DNA from: Gammaproteobacteria bacterium
GTDB lineage: Bacteria > Pseudomonadota > Gammaproteobacteria > Steroidobacterales > PWYM01
Assembly (NCBI GenBank): GCA_003567475.1
Contig: PWZL01000030.1
Span: forward strand, 1-64,000
Direction of reading: 5' to 3'
Length of the DNA: 64,000 bases
Shown here: positions 38,041 to 47,642 of the stretch, piece after piece
Layout: every line of letters starts with the position of its first letter
How positions within the stretch are numbered: position 1 is the stretch's first letter
Position numbers and translations under genes: made by a program
Notes under the pieces: generated by a model
What the model was told of the DNA's origin: nothing
Databases searched by the model: none
The model's input: the letters and a program-made list of their open reading frames with translations, nothing else

Positions 38041-39616
38041 GGACGCCGGATCGCTCGAGACCTGGAATACGGGGATGACTGTCGGGGAGCACCCGGCGCC
38101 GGGCCAGCCCATCCCGGTCAGCCGGCCCTCGGTGGTGGCTTTCGTCGGTCGTGCGCGCCGCGGTCCACTGCATACCCCCATCGCAATCTCGCATCCCGCG
38201 GAATTCCAGAGCGTCTTCGGACCGGCCACGGCCTGGTCGTGGCTCGGTCATGCCGTCGGTCAGTTTTTCGAGCACGGCGGGCAGCGGGCGGTGGTCGTGC
38301 GCGTCGCCAATGGGGCGAGTTCTGCCACCCTGCATCTGCCGGCCGGTGACAGCCGCCTCGTGCTGCGCGCCCGCGATCCCGGGCGCCATGAACACCTGCG
38401 GGTGTCGGTAGATCATGATCGGGTGGAGGATGATCCGCTGCGTTTCAACCTGGTTGTCCAGCGCCTGAGCGACGAGCAGCCGCGCCGGGTCATCGACCAG
38501 GAGATCTTCCGCCGGCTCAGTGTCAAGCCCGCGGATGACGAGTATATCGGCAACGTACTTGCGGGTTCGGCGATGCTGCGCCTGGCTGGCGCGTGTCCGG
38601 CACAGCGCCCCGAGCGTACCGTGTCCAGCGCGCCGGGCGGTGTGGTCAGCTACATTGACCTCCGGCCGGATGGGCACGATGGCGACGATCTCTGTGACTA
38701 CGATCTGGTGGGTTCCGCGGTCGAGCACACGGGGTTGTTCGCCCTGGCAGGCTGCGATGAGCTGTCGATGCTGTGTCTGCCGCCGCCCTCTCCCGGCCGC
38801 GATCTTGGCCTGCCCGCGCTGGTGGCCGCCGAGCACTTCTGTCGCCAGCGCTCGATGGTCCTGCTGATCGATCCCCCGCAGGCCTGGCGCGATGTCGACA
38901 GTGCGCTGACCGGCGCCGGGCGGCTCGGGTTCGCGAGCAGCCATGTGGTGAGCTACTACCCGTGGTTGCGCCGGCGTGGCGAGGGCCTTGGGCGGCTGGT
39001 GCCCGCGAGTGGCGCCATCGCCGGCATGCTGGCACGCAAGGACACCAGCGCCGGGATCTGGCGGGGCCTCGACTCGCAGACTGGCGTGCTGCGCGGTGGC
39101 TGGCTGCCGGCCGAGGATGTGCCGCCGGCGCAGGCGCTGCGTCTGCACCAGCGCGGTCTGAACGTGCTCGCGCGGACTGCGGGCGCCGGCGCGGTGTTTC
39201 GCGGCGACGTGACCCTGGCGGGCGGCACCGCAACTGTCCCGGAGTGGCAATCGTTGACCCGAACGCGGCTGGTGCTGTTCGTGCTGGAGGCCGTGGCACG
39301 ATCGACGCGCTGGCTGGTGTTCGAGCAGAACGACCCCGTGCTGTGGGCACGGGTCCGGCATCAGGTGTCGGCGTTCCTGCAGCGGCTGCATGAGCAGGGG
39401 GCCTTTGCCGGGCTGACCCCGGAGCAGTCGTGGTTCGTCAAGTGCGACGCCGAAACGCAGTCCAAAAACCGCAGCGGTGAGCCGCAGCTGAATATCCTGG
39501 TCGGGCTGGCGCTCAGCCGTCCGGGAGAGTTTCTGATTTTCAGCATCGGGCACCGTCCGGCCGGGACGCGCATCAGCGCCATGCCCCTCACCCGCGGCCT
39601 CTCCCTCGCGGGTTGA
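38039..39616 (+). CDS. Contractile tail sheath-like protein (orphan)
   Basis: 'RPSVVAFVGRARRGP', 'FFEHGGQRAVVVRVANG', 'TRLVLFVLEAVARSTRWLVFEQNDPVLWARVRHQVSAFLQRLHEQGAFAGLTPEQSWFVKCD' sheath C-terminal signature. Confidence 0.88.
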   Translation: MDAGSLETWNTGMTVGEHPAPGQPIPVSRPSVVAFVGRARRGPLHTPIAISHPAEFQSVFGPATAWSWLGHAVGQFFEHGGQRAVVVRVANGASSATLHLPAGDSRLVLRARDPGRHEHLRVSVDHDRVEDDPLRFNLVVQRLSDEQPRRVIDQEIFRRLSVKPADDEYIGNVLAGSAMLRLAGACPAQRPERTVSSAPGGVVSYIDLRPDGHDGDDLCDYDLVGSAVEHTGLFALAGCDELSMLCLPPPSPGRDLGLPALVAAEHFCRQRSMVLLIDPPQAWRDVDSALTGAGRLGFASSHVVSYYPWLRRRGEGLGRLVPASGAIAGMLARKDTSAGIWRGLDSQTGVLRGGWLPAEDVPPAQALRLHQRGLNVLARTAGAGAVFRGDVTLAGGTATVPEWQSLTRTRLVLFVLEAVARSTRWLVFEQNDPVLWARVRHQVSAFLQRLHEQGAFAGLTPEQSWFVKCDAETQSKNRSGEPQLNILVGLALSRPGEFLIFSIGHRPAGTRISAMPLTRGLSLAG

Positions 39617-39726
39617 GCGTTTTCGACTCGCGAACCGCGTGACGACTGTGCTATCGTCGAACCCTAGGTAGTTTTACGTATTGACGGGCGTACGGACCCA
39701 CCGAGTGGTGTCCGTCGGGGGAGTCG

Positions 39727-40008
39727 ATGAAGGCCATCTGGCACGATGCCATCCTCGCCGAGAGCGATGACACCCTGGTGATCGAAGGCAATCACTACTT
39801 TCCGCGCTACTCGCTGCGCCGCCATTTCCTGAAGGATTCTCCAACCACCTCGTTTTGCCCGTGGAAAGGCACCGCGCATTACTACACGGTTGCGGTGAAC
39901 GGTGCGGTCAATGAGGACGCGGCCTGGTATTACCCCGAACCGCTGTCCGCCGCGGCTGAGATCCGGGGCCGGGTGGCCTTCTGGAAAGGGATCAGGATCG
40001 TCGAGTAG
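39727..40008 (+). CDS. DUF427 domain protein
   Basis: '[35 protein letters not shown]...[12 protein letters not shown]' DUF427 pattern. Confidence 0.92.
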   Translation: MKAIWHDAILAESDDTLVIEGNHYFPRYSLRRHFLKDSPTTSFCPWKGTAHYYTVAVNGAVNEDAAWYYPEPLSAAAEIRGRVAFWKGIRIVE

Positions 40009-43000
40009 CGGGGGGCGGGCCGTAGCCGCCGCCGCCCGGCGTGGCGATGTCCAGGGCGTCGCCCGGCGCCATCTCGATGGCCGCGCAGGCGGGCAGCAGG
40101 CGGGTCTCGCCGCTGGCCCGGATCAGACGATTGACGCCAGGCTGGCCCGCCTCGCCTCCCGCCAGCCCGAAACCCCCGGCGCGGCGGTTGTTCGACAGGA
40201 TGGCGGCGGACATCGGCACCAGGAAACGCAGGCGCCGGATGATGCCCGCCCCGCCCGGCTGCCTGCCGGGACCGCCTGAGCCCCGCCGGAGGGCAAACTG
40301 CTCGAGGCGCACCGGATACCGGAATTCCAGCACCTCGGCATCCGTGAGTCGCGAATTGGTCATGTGCGTGTGCACCGCGCTGGCGCCGGGAAAGTCCGCG
40401 CCCGCGCCGGCGCCGCCGCACAGTGTCTCGTAGTACTGATGTTCGCTGTTGCCAAATGTCAGGTTGTTCATCGTGCCCTGTGATCCCGCGAGCACGCCCA
40501 GCGCGCCGAACAGGGCGTCGGTGATGCACTGCGAGGTCTCGACGTTGCCGGCCACCACGGCCGCCGGGGGGCAGGGGTTCAGCAGGCTGCCTGGCGGGTT
40601 GATGATCGTGATCGGTTCGAGGCAGCCCGCGTTCAGCGGAATGGCCTCACGCACCAGGCAGCGGAACACATAGAGCACGGCGGCCTTCGCGACGGCGGCC
40701 GGCGCATTGAAGTTGCCCGTCCCCTGGGCTGAGGTGCCGGTGAAGTCCACCGTCGCCGTGCCTGCGCGGACATCGAGGCGCACGGCCACGACGACGTGTT
40801 CGCCCCCGTCCATCACCACTTCATAGCGGCCCTCGCCAAGACGGCCGATGACCTCGCGGACCGCGGCGGCGGCATTTTCCCGGATATGGCGCATGTAGGC
40901 GCGGACGGTATCCACCCCCCAGATGTCGAGCATCTGACCAAGCTCCTGTGCGCCGCGCGCGTTGGCCGCGAGCTGGGCCCGGAGGTCGGCCACGTTCTGA
41001 CGGGGGTTGCGCGCCGGCCATGGGCCGGCGGCAAGCCGTTCGAGCAGCGCCTCTTCGCGGAAGCGGCCGTTCTCGACCAGGGGGAAGACATCGAACAGCA
41101 CCCCCTCCTCATCGATGTGTCGGCTGTGCGGGGGCATCGAGCCGGGCGTGATGCCGCCGACGTCGGCGTGGTGCGCACGAGAGGCGACCCAGAAGGCCGG
41201 TTGCGGCTCCTTCGGCAGGAACACCGGTGAGACCACGGTCATGTCTGGCAGGTGCGTGCCGCCGTGGTAGGGATCGTTCAGCAGGTAGGCGTCTCCCGGG
41301 GCCACGCGCCCGCCGCGCCGGGCCATGACGGCAGCGACGCTCTCGCCCATCGAGCCCAGGTGGATCGGCATGTGCGGTGCGTTTGCCACCAGCCGGCCTG
41401 CCTCGTCGAACAGCGCGCAGGAAAAATCCAGCCGTTCCTTGATGTTCACCGACTGGGCGGTGTTCTCCAGCACCACGCCCATCTGCTCGGCCACATGCAT
41501 GGTCAGCCGGTTGAAGATCTCCAGCACCACCGGGTCGGCGCGCTGCGCGTCGGTGCGCCTGGCTGCGGCGACGCGGTGGCGGCGTAGCAGCAGATGCCCC
41601 CACGCGTTCACCTCGGCCCGCCAGCCGTCCTCGATCACGGTGGTGGCCGTACACTCGACGATCACCGCCGGTCCGGTCACAAGCATGCCGGGTTGCAGCG
41701 CCTCACGGTCATGAAAGGGCAGCTCGCGCCAGCCGTCCGCACACCAGACCGGATGTCGGGCCAGCACCGGTGGTGAGGCGGTCGCCGGCGCCGGCGTGAG
41801 CCGCCGCTCGGCCGGGCGGGGCATGTGCCCGATGGCTTCCACCTGAACGCTCTCCACTACCAGGGCGCGGGTCTCGTCGCGGAAGCCGAACTGCCGGGCA
41901 TGGATGCGGTGAAACGCCTCGCCCGCCGCCTCGATGGAGAGCGGGTCGGCGACGTCCACCGCGAGTGTGGTGTCGCTGCCGGCCAGGCGCAGCAGCAGCC
42001 TGTGTCGAAGTTCACGTCGCTCGAACACCATCGCCTGGGCCTCGAGCTCGGCTTCCGCGTCACCGGCCACGGTGGCCAGGAGCTGCGCGATGGCCGTCGC
42101 CTGGCCCCGCTCGAGCGCCAGCTCCGCCGTGCGTTCCCGCGCAACCCGGACATCCGCCAGACCCATCCCGTAGGCCGACAGCACGCCGGCCAGCGGGTGC
42201 ACGAACACTTCGCGCATCCCCAGTGCATCAGCCACCCGACACGCATGCTGTCCGCCGGCGCCGCCGAAGACGCACAGCGCAAAGCGGCTGACATCGTGGC
42301 CGCGCTGCGTTGAGATCTGCTTGATGGCGCTGGCCATGTTTTCCACGGCTACGGCCAGTGCGCCCTCGGCCAGGGTTTCGGCGCTCACCGGCCTGCCAGT
42401 CTGGGCGCCGATGGTGGCCGCCAGTTCGGCGAAGCCGCTCCGCACCCCGGCGACGTCCAGCGGAGCGTCGCCTTCGGGGCCGAAGACCCGAGGGAAATGA
42501 TCCGGCTGGATCCGCCCGAGGAGCACGTTGCAGTCGGTCACGGTGAGGGGCCCCCCGTTGCGGTAGCACCGGGGGCCCGGTTGCGCGCCGGCCGATGCCG
42601 GGCCGACCTGCAGACGGCCCTGGCGCCAGGTGATCACCGAGCCTCCGCCCGCGGCCACCGTGTGGATCCGGAGCATGGGCGATCGGACCCGGGTGCCGGC
42701 GATCACGGCATCGAGGGTACGCTCCAGTTCGCCCGCGTACAGGGAGACGTCGGTCGAGGTTCCGCCCATGTCGAAACCGATGACGCGTTCCAGGCCGGCC
42801 ACGCGCGCGGTTTCGGCCATGCCGACCACACCGCCTGCGGGCCCGGAGAGGATGCTGTCCTTGCCCTGGAAGGCGCGGGCACGGGTCAGCCCGCCATGAC
42901 TCTGCATGAACAGCAGCCGCTGAGCCGGCAGCAGACCCTCCAGACCCGCCAGCACCTGCGCCACGTAGCGCTGCAGCACGGGTGAGAGATAGGCATCGAC

Positions 43001-43630
43001 GCAGGTGGTCTCTGCCCGCGGGACCAGCTTCATCAGCGGACTGACCTGATGCGAGACCGAGATCTGCGCAAAGCCGAGCTCGCGCGCGATGGCGGCGGCC
43101 TGGCGTTCGTGCAGCGGATGACGGTCGGCGTGCAGCAGCACGATGGCCAGCGCGTCGATGCCGCCCTCGCGCACCGGCCGCAGCGCCTGGCGGAGCGCGT
43201 CGGCGTCCAGCGCACGGATCACACGGCCGTCTGCCGCCAGGCGCTCGTCAGCCTCGACGATCTGTACGGGCAGCGGGCGGTGCTTGCGGATCTGCAGCGC
43301 GAACAGGTCCGGCCGCTGCTGATCGCCTATCTCCAGCGCATCCCCCAGCCCCCCGGTGATGACCAGGGCACAGGGCTCGCCCCGTCGCTCCAGCAGCGCG
43401 TTGGTCGCCACGGTCGTGCCCATGCGAACGCTGTCGATCGTCTTCGGAAGGTCCGGGTGGCGTTCCAGCAGCCGCAGAATGCCCGCCACTGCCGCGTCCC
43501 GGTAACGGGCCGGGTCCTCGGAGAGCAGTTTGGCGGTCTCGATGGCACCATCCGGCCGGCGGGCGACGATGTCGGTGAACGTCCCGCCGCGATCGATCCA
43601 GAATGCCCAGCGTCCTTCGGGCGCGGTCAT
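39992..43630 (-). CDS. Hydantoinase A/B fusion, 5-oxoprolinase type
   Basis: '[19 protein letters not shown]', '[15 protein letters not shown]', '[24 protein letters not shown]', '[11 protein letters not shown]'. Confidence 0.94.
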   Translation of the reverse strand: MTAPEGRWAFWIDRGGTFTDIVARRPDGAIETAKLLSEDPARYRDAAVAGILRLLERHPDLPKTIDSVRMGTTVATNALLERRGEPCALVITGGLGDALEIGDQQRPDLFALQIRKHRPLPVQIVEADERLAADGRVIRALDADALRQALRPVREGGIDALAIVLLHADRHPLHERQAAAIARELGFAQISVSHQVSPLMKLVPRAETTCVDAYLSPVLQRYVAQVLAGLEGLLPAQRLLFMQSHGGLTRARAFQGKDSILSGPAGGVVGMAETARVAGLERVIGFDMGGTSTDVSLYAGELERTLDAVIAGTRVRSPMLRIHTVAAGGGSVITWRQGRLQVGPASAGAQPGPRCYRNGGPLTVTDCNVLLGRIQPDHFPRVFGPEGDAPLDVAGVRSGFAELAATIGAQTGRPVSAETLAEGALAVAVENMASAIKQISTQRGHDVSRFALCVFGGAGGQHACRVADALGMREVFVHPLAGVLSAYGMGLADVRVARERTAELALERGQATAIAQLLATVAGDAEAELEAQAMVFERRELRHRLLLRLAGSDTTLAVDVADPLSIEAAGEAFHRIHARQFGFRDETRALVVESVQVEAIGHMPRPAERRLTPAPATASPPVLARHPVWCADGWRELPFHDREALQPGMLVTGPAVIVECTATTVIEDGWRAEVNAWGHLLLRRHRVAAARRTDAQRADPVVLEIFNRLTMHVAEQMGVVLENTAQSVNIKERLDFSCALFDEAGRLVANAPHMPIHLGSMGESVAAVMARRGGRVAPGDAYLLNDPYHGGTHLPDMTVVSPVFLPKEPQPAFWVASRAHHADVGGITPGSMPPHSRHIDEEGVLFDVFPLVENGRFREEALLERLAAGPWPARNPRQNVADLRAQLAANARGAQELGQMLDIWGVDTVRAYMRHIRENAAAAVREVIGRLGEGRYEVVMDGGEHVVVAVRLDVRAGTATVDFTGTSAQGTGNFNAPAAVAKAAVLYVFRCLVREAIPLNAGCLEPITIINPPGSLLNPCPPAAVVAGNVETSQCITDALFGALGVLAGSQGTMNNLTFGNSEHQYYETLCGGAGAGADFPGASAVHTHMTNSRLTDAEVLEFRYPVRLEQFALRRGSGGPGRQPGGAGIIRRLRFLVPMSAAILSNNRRAGGFGLAGGEAGQPGVNRLIRASGETRLLPACAAIEMAPGDALDIATPGGGGYGPPPATRRS

Positions 43631-44391
43631 CGTGTCGACCGCGCCCGAGGTCGATAGAACGCCCTCAGCTGCTCATGTACCGCCGGGTACTGGGCTCGGA
43701 TGGCATGGGGGTCGGTGAAGAACCACTCGCTGGCCACCGCGAAGAACTCGCCGGGATCTTCGGCCGCGTAGTCGTCGAAAGGCAGCCAGTCATCCGCGTG
43801 ATCCACCCGGCGGCAGAAGTCTTCATACGCCGCGCTGAAGGCATCCCGCCAGGCGGCCACCGACATGCCCGGGTGCAGCGGTGGCAGGCCGTTGGCGTCG
43901 CCGTTCTGCATGTCCAGCTTGTGTGCGAACTCATGGATCACCAGGTTACCGCCCAGACTCTCCCAGGCGCCACCGCGGGCACCATGCCAGGACAGCACCA
44001 CCGGTCCGTCGGGCCAGGCCTCGCCCGACAGCGCGCGTTCGCCGCTGTGGACCACACCGGCCTCGTCGGTGTATTCGAAAGGCGCGACGAAATCATCCGG
44101 GTAGACCACCACGCTGTACCAGCCGCGGTACCAGTCCAGGCCCAGGTGCAGGATCGGCACGCAGGCCTGGACCGCGATGCTCGCACGCATCTCGTCACTG
44201 AGTTCGAGGCCGCCGGCACCGACAAGATCCTTGCGTTTGAGAAACTGCTCGGCGAGTTCCCGCAGCCGCAGCAGCTCGTCGGAGCCCAGATGCCGCAGCC
44301 ACGGCAGGCTGCGAAGAATCGCCGACCACAGCGGGTCCGGGATCGGGACGCGCCCGCGACGGCGCCACCACGTGGCCAGCGAGGCAATCAC
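43627..44391 (-). CDS. MtfA-family (M90) zinc-dependent peptidase
   Basis: '[25 protein letters not shown]' and 'ASEWFFTDP'. Confidence 0.92.
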   Translation of the reverse strand: MIASLATWWRRRGRVPIPDPLWSAILRSLPWLRHLGSDELLRLRELAEQFLKRKDLVGAGGLELSDEMRASIAVQACVPILHLGLDWYRGWYSVVVYPDDFVAPFEYTDEAGVVHSGERALSGEAWPDGPVVLSWHGARGGAWESLGGNLVIHEFAHKLDMQNGDANGLPPLHPGMSVAAWRDAFSAAYEDFCRRVDHADDWLPFDDYAAEDPGEFFAVASEWFFTDPHAIRAQYPAVHEQLRAFYRPRARSTR

Positions 44392-44427
44392 CGTCGACTC
44401 ACCGACAGACGGGTCGGACGACCGCGG

Positions 44428-45177
44428 TCAACCGGCCGGATCCGGTGCCGCGAGCAGTCCGGCACGGGTTGCCAGCGCCACCGCGTGGGTGCGGTTTACG
44501 GCGTCGAGCTGGCGGATCGCCGTTTTCATGTGGAACCGGACGGTTTCGACGGAGCGGTCGATTCTCTGCGCGATGGCCCGGTCCGAGAGTCCACCGGCGG
44601 CCAGCTGCAGACACTCCAGTGCGCGCGGCGACAGGGGGCCGGAGGCCCGCCAGCCGCCGCAGTGATCGAAGATCTCGAAGAATTCCCGCCCGAAACCGCG
44701 CATACGTTCCAGCTGCTGCGGCTCGATCACGGACAGGGTCGGCGCCATCCAGCTGAGACACCCGATACGGCCAAATGGCCGGCGCACCGGCACGGTCACC
44801 CCTTCGCTCACCCCATGACGTCGCAGGTAGGACAGGCCCGCGGCCTGGCGGGCCGTCAGTCCGCGGGTCGTCGTCGGGTGGCTCTCGGGCAGCGTCCAAT
44901 GCACGACGGTATCTGGCTCAAGGGGGCGATCCTGCAACGGAAAGTGACTAGCCAGGCCATTGCGAAGCCAGCCGTTCAGAAAGTCCTGCGGCCAGCCGAA
45001 ACGTCTGGCCCAGGTGGTGGCGTCAGCCAGGCGTGGGGCGACAGGCGTGTCCACCTGGTCTCGAAACCCGACGATGGCAAAGCCGAACACACCACGACTT
45101 TCGGCCAGCAGCTCGAGGCATTCGACGCCGCTGCATGCGGCGCGCAGATCCTGGAAAAGGCGCTCTTCGGTGGACAT
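44428..45177 (-). CDS. LuxR-family regulator with autoinducer-binding-type N-terminal domain (LuxR solo)
   Basis: C-terminal HTH 'LSPRALECLQLAAGGLSDRAIAQRIDRSVETVRFHMKTAIRQLDAVNRTHAVALA'; N-terminal region aligns by eye with the LasR/LuxR sensor; no luxI-like gene in window. Confidence 0.88.
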   Translation of the reverse strand: MSTEERLFQDLRAACSGVECLELLAESRGVFGFAIVGFRDQVDTPVAPRLADATTWARRFGWPQDFLNGWLRNGLASHFPLQDRPLEPDTVVHWTLPESHPTTTRGLTARQAAGLSYLRRHGVSEGVTVPVRRPFGRIGCLSWMAPTLSVIEPQQLERMRGFGREFFEIFDHCGGWRASGPLSPRALECLQLAAGGLSDRAIAQRIDRSVETVRFHMKTAIRQLDAVNRTHAVALATRAGLLAAPDPAG

Positions 45178-45203
45178 TCGGCCGTCCGGGAGTTCTCGTC
45201 AAG

Positions 45204-45221
45204 CCTACCCGATCGGGTAGG
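45204..45221. promoter_or_regulatory. Perfect 18-bp palindrome resembling a lux/las box
   Basis: CCTACCCGATCGGGTAGG; fits the CT-N12-AG core; lies between divergent luxR-type gene and TBDR. Confidence 0.75.
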
Positions 45222-45241
45222 TCTGGCTGATGACGCCATTG

Positions 45242-45247
45242 TATACA
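45242..45247 (+). promoter_or_regulatory. Candidate -10 (TATACA) of TBDR promoter
   Basis: attgTATACActcc; palindrome overlaps the expected -35 position. Confidence 0.5.
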
Positions 45248-45285
45248 CTCCAGCGCTTCATGTGCCCGAGATGGAGGGATCCGAG

Positions 45286-47622
45286 ATGAGCACGACACGA
45301 CGCCTGGGGACTCTGGGAGCGGTTGCCTCCGCGGTGGCTGCGGCACTGTCCGCCGCGCCGGCAGCGGCGCAGGGTGCCTCCTCGGTACTCGACGAGATTA
45401 CCGTCACCGCGCGCAAACGCGACGAAAGCCTGCTCGAAGTGCCGCTGACGGTCACGGCCTTCTCGGAGGAGGATATCGCCCGCATTGGCATTCGCAGTCT
45501 TGAGGACATCTCCGATTTCGCTCCTGGCCTGTTCTACTCGACCATGGGCAGCCAGCGGGGCGGGCGGTCGGAGTCGGTCGTGCGCTTTCGTGGCATGGAC
45601 ATCAACGACGTTACACCGGTGCGCCAGCTGGCGTCCGTGTTCGTGGACGGCGTCTACGTATCCGGGGGTCTCTCCAGCATCAGCATGGAGGACGTTGCCC
45701 GGGTCGAGGTGATCAAGGGCCCCCAGAGTGCCTACTTCGGCCGATCGACCTTTGGCGGCGCAGTTAATTTCGTCACCCGCAGGCCCGCCGAGCGTCTTGA
45801 AGGGCAGGTCAACGTGACCGCTGCCGAAGACGGCGAATACGATGTCAGCGCCTCCGTGGACGTGCCGCTGGTCGACGACCGCCTCGCAGCCCGACTGACA
45901 GCGCGCTACTACACCACCGACGGCCGCTGGCGCAGCGCAACCGATGGAGGGCGGCTGGGTGAGGAGGAAACCCGCTCACTCGCCCTCACCGTCAACGCCC
46001 GCCCGACCGACGCGTTGGAGCTGACGTTCCGCGGGTTCATCTCCGAGGACGAAGATGGGCTGCCGCCGACCTTTGCGCTGGACGGCAGTTTCCACAACTG
46101 CGGACCGTTCTTCGAGGGCGGCCGAACCTACATCTGCGGCACGCTGCCCCGCGTCCGGGACATCGAGATCAACACGGTGCTCGACGGCGAGCCGCGGGAC
46201 ATCTATCTCAACAATTCGCGCAACAGCGAGGCGCTCGAGCGTGGCCCCGGGCTGAGCGGCATGGGCCTGCGACGCAAGATGCGCCGCGTCAGCCTGTCCG
46301 GCGACTGGGACATCGCCGACACTGGAATGGTGCTGGCGGGTGCGGCGAGCTACAACCGGCTCGAACAGCGCCGGCTGATGGACCTTGACTACACCGGTGC
46401 GCAGGTCTGGCTGGAAGGTAATTTCCAGGATATCTCCGATACGGGTCTGGAACTGAGGCTGTCCGGCGGGGGCGACAGATTCGACTGGCTGGTCGGCGTC
46501 AGCCGTTTCGCGCTCGACTTCGACACCACCAGTGGTGCCTCTATCGGCTATCTCTATCCGAACCCCGTGTTCGTCAACGGGTTCTTCCTGGACCAGGCGG
46601 TCGTAACCGATGAGGTCACCACCAACGCGGTATTCGGCGCCGTGTCCTACGACCTCACCGACACCGTCAACCTGAGCGTCGAGACTCGCTACCAGCGCGA
46701 CAGAATTGACCAGGGCCAGGTCGCCGATACCGCTGTCCGCGAGACCTTCACCAATTTCCTGCCGCGTGTGATCCTGCAGTGGCAGCCGACCGCCGACACC
46801 AACCTCTATGCGACCTTCGCGAAGGGCAACAAGCCCGGCAACTTCAACATCAGCCTGCTCTCGCTGACAGCCGAGCAGCGAGAAGAAGTCCGCCAGCAGA
46901 CCGGGGCCGTCGAGTTCGTGGATGAGGAGGAGCTCAAGAACTTCGAGCTCGGTCTGAAGCAGCGCCTGTTCGACGGCCGCCTGTTCGTCGGTGTCGCCGC
47001 GTACTATATGGAGTGGACCAACCAGCAGACGCGCACGACCGCGGTGATCACAGATCCGAACACCCCCGCCGGGTTCCGGACCACGCCGGTGATCGTGACG
47101 GCCGGCAAGACCGATCTCTGGGGTGTCGAGCTCGAGAGCACCTTCCAGGTTACAGACCGGCTGTTCCTGCGTGGCGCCTTCAACTGGGCGGCGTCCGAGT
47201 ACAAGGACTTCGAATGTGGCTTCTGCGAGCGGGTCACGGGCACGGTCGACGTCCGCGGCAACGAAACACCGCGCTTTCCGAAGTACTCCGGCAGCCTCGG
47301 TGCCGAGTGGATCGACCAGGTCAATGCCGAACTCGACTACTTTCTCCGTGCCGACGTTATCTACACCGGCAGTGCCTGGGACGAGGCCTTCAACCTGGCG
47401 AAAACAAGTGATTACACCCTGGTCAATGCCCGCGCCGGCCTGCAGGCCGACCGCTGGCGTGCAGAGGTGTTCGTGACCAACCTGTTCAACGATCGCAATT
47501 ACCGTTCCGCCGCCCGTTTCACGGACTTCACGACCGGTACCTTCAACCTCAGCGACTTTGTCACCAATGTCACCCCTGCCGATCCCCGGAAGCTGGGTGT
47601 GCGCCTGAGTTATCGCTTCTGA
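45286..47622 (+). CDS. TonB-dependent receptor
   Basis: Signal peptide; 'LDEITVTARKRDESLLEVPLTVTAF', 'VARVEVIKGPQSAYFGRSTFGGAVNFVTRRP', C-terminal 'LGVRLSYRF'; GGAGGG upstream of ATG 45286. Upstream ORF extension to 43603 is not coding. Confidence 0.94.
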   Translation: MSTTRRLGTLGAVASAVAAALSAAPAAAQGASSVLDEITVTARKRDESLLEVPLTVTAFSEEDIARIGIRSLEDISDFAPGLFYSTMGSQRGGRSESVVRFRGMDINDVTPVRQLASVFVDGVYVSGGLSSISMEDVARVEVIKGPQSAYFGRSTFGGAVNFVTRRPAERLEGQVNVTAAEDGEYDVSASVDVPLVDDRLAARLTARYYTTDGRWRSATDGGRLGEEETRSLALTVNARPTDALELTFRGFISEDEDGLPPTFALDGSFHNCGPFFEGGRTYICGTLPRVRDIEINTVLDGEPRDIYLNNSRNSEALERGPGLSGMGLRRKMRRVSLSGDWDIADTGMVLAGAASYNRLEQRRLMDLDYTGAQVWLEGNFQDISDTGLELRLSGGGDRFDWLVGVSRFALDFDTTSGASIGYLYPNPVFVNGFFLDQAVVTDEVTTNAVFGAVSYDLTDTVNLSVETRYQRDRIDQGQVADTAVRETFTNFLPRVILQWQPTADTNLYATFAKGNKPGNFNISLLSLTAEQREEVRQQTGAVEFVDEEELKNFELGLKQRLFDGRLFVGVAAYYMEWTNQQTRTTAVITDPNTPAGFRTTPVIVTAGKTDLWGVELESTFQVTDRLFLRGAFNWAASEYKDFECGFCERVTGTVDVRGNETPRFPKYSGSLGAEWIDQVNAELDYFLRADVIYTGSAWDEAFNLAKTSDYTLVNARAGLQADRWRAEVFVTNLFNDRNYRSAARFTDFTTGTFNLSDFVTNVTPADPRKLGVRLSYRF

Positions 47623-47642
47623 GTCTGATGGGGTCAGCGACC

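Noticed and set aside
38039-40008. Prophage remnant or T6SS cluster call around the sheath gene
   Set aside because: No integrase, capsid, terminase, tube, baseplate, VgrG or ClpV-like gene was found among the neighbouring ORFs.
43603-45285. ORF-track extension making the TBDR 1339 aa long
   Set aside because: This part is antisense to mtfA and luxR-type genes, low-complexity Arg/Gln/His-rich, and a signal peptide with GGAGGG Shine-Dalgarno marks the true start at 45286.
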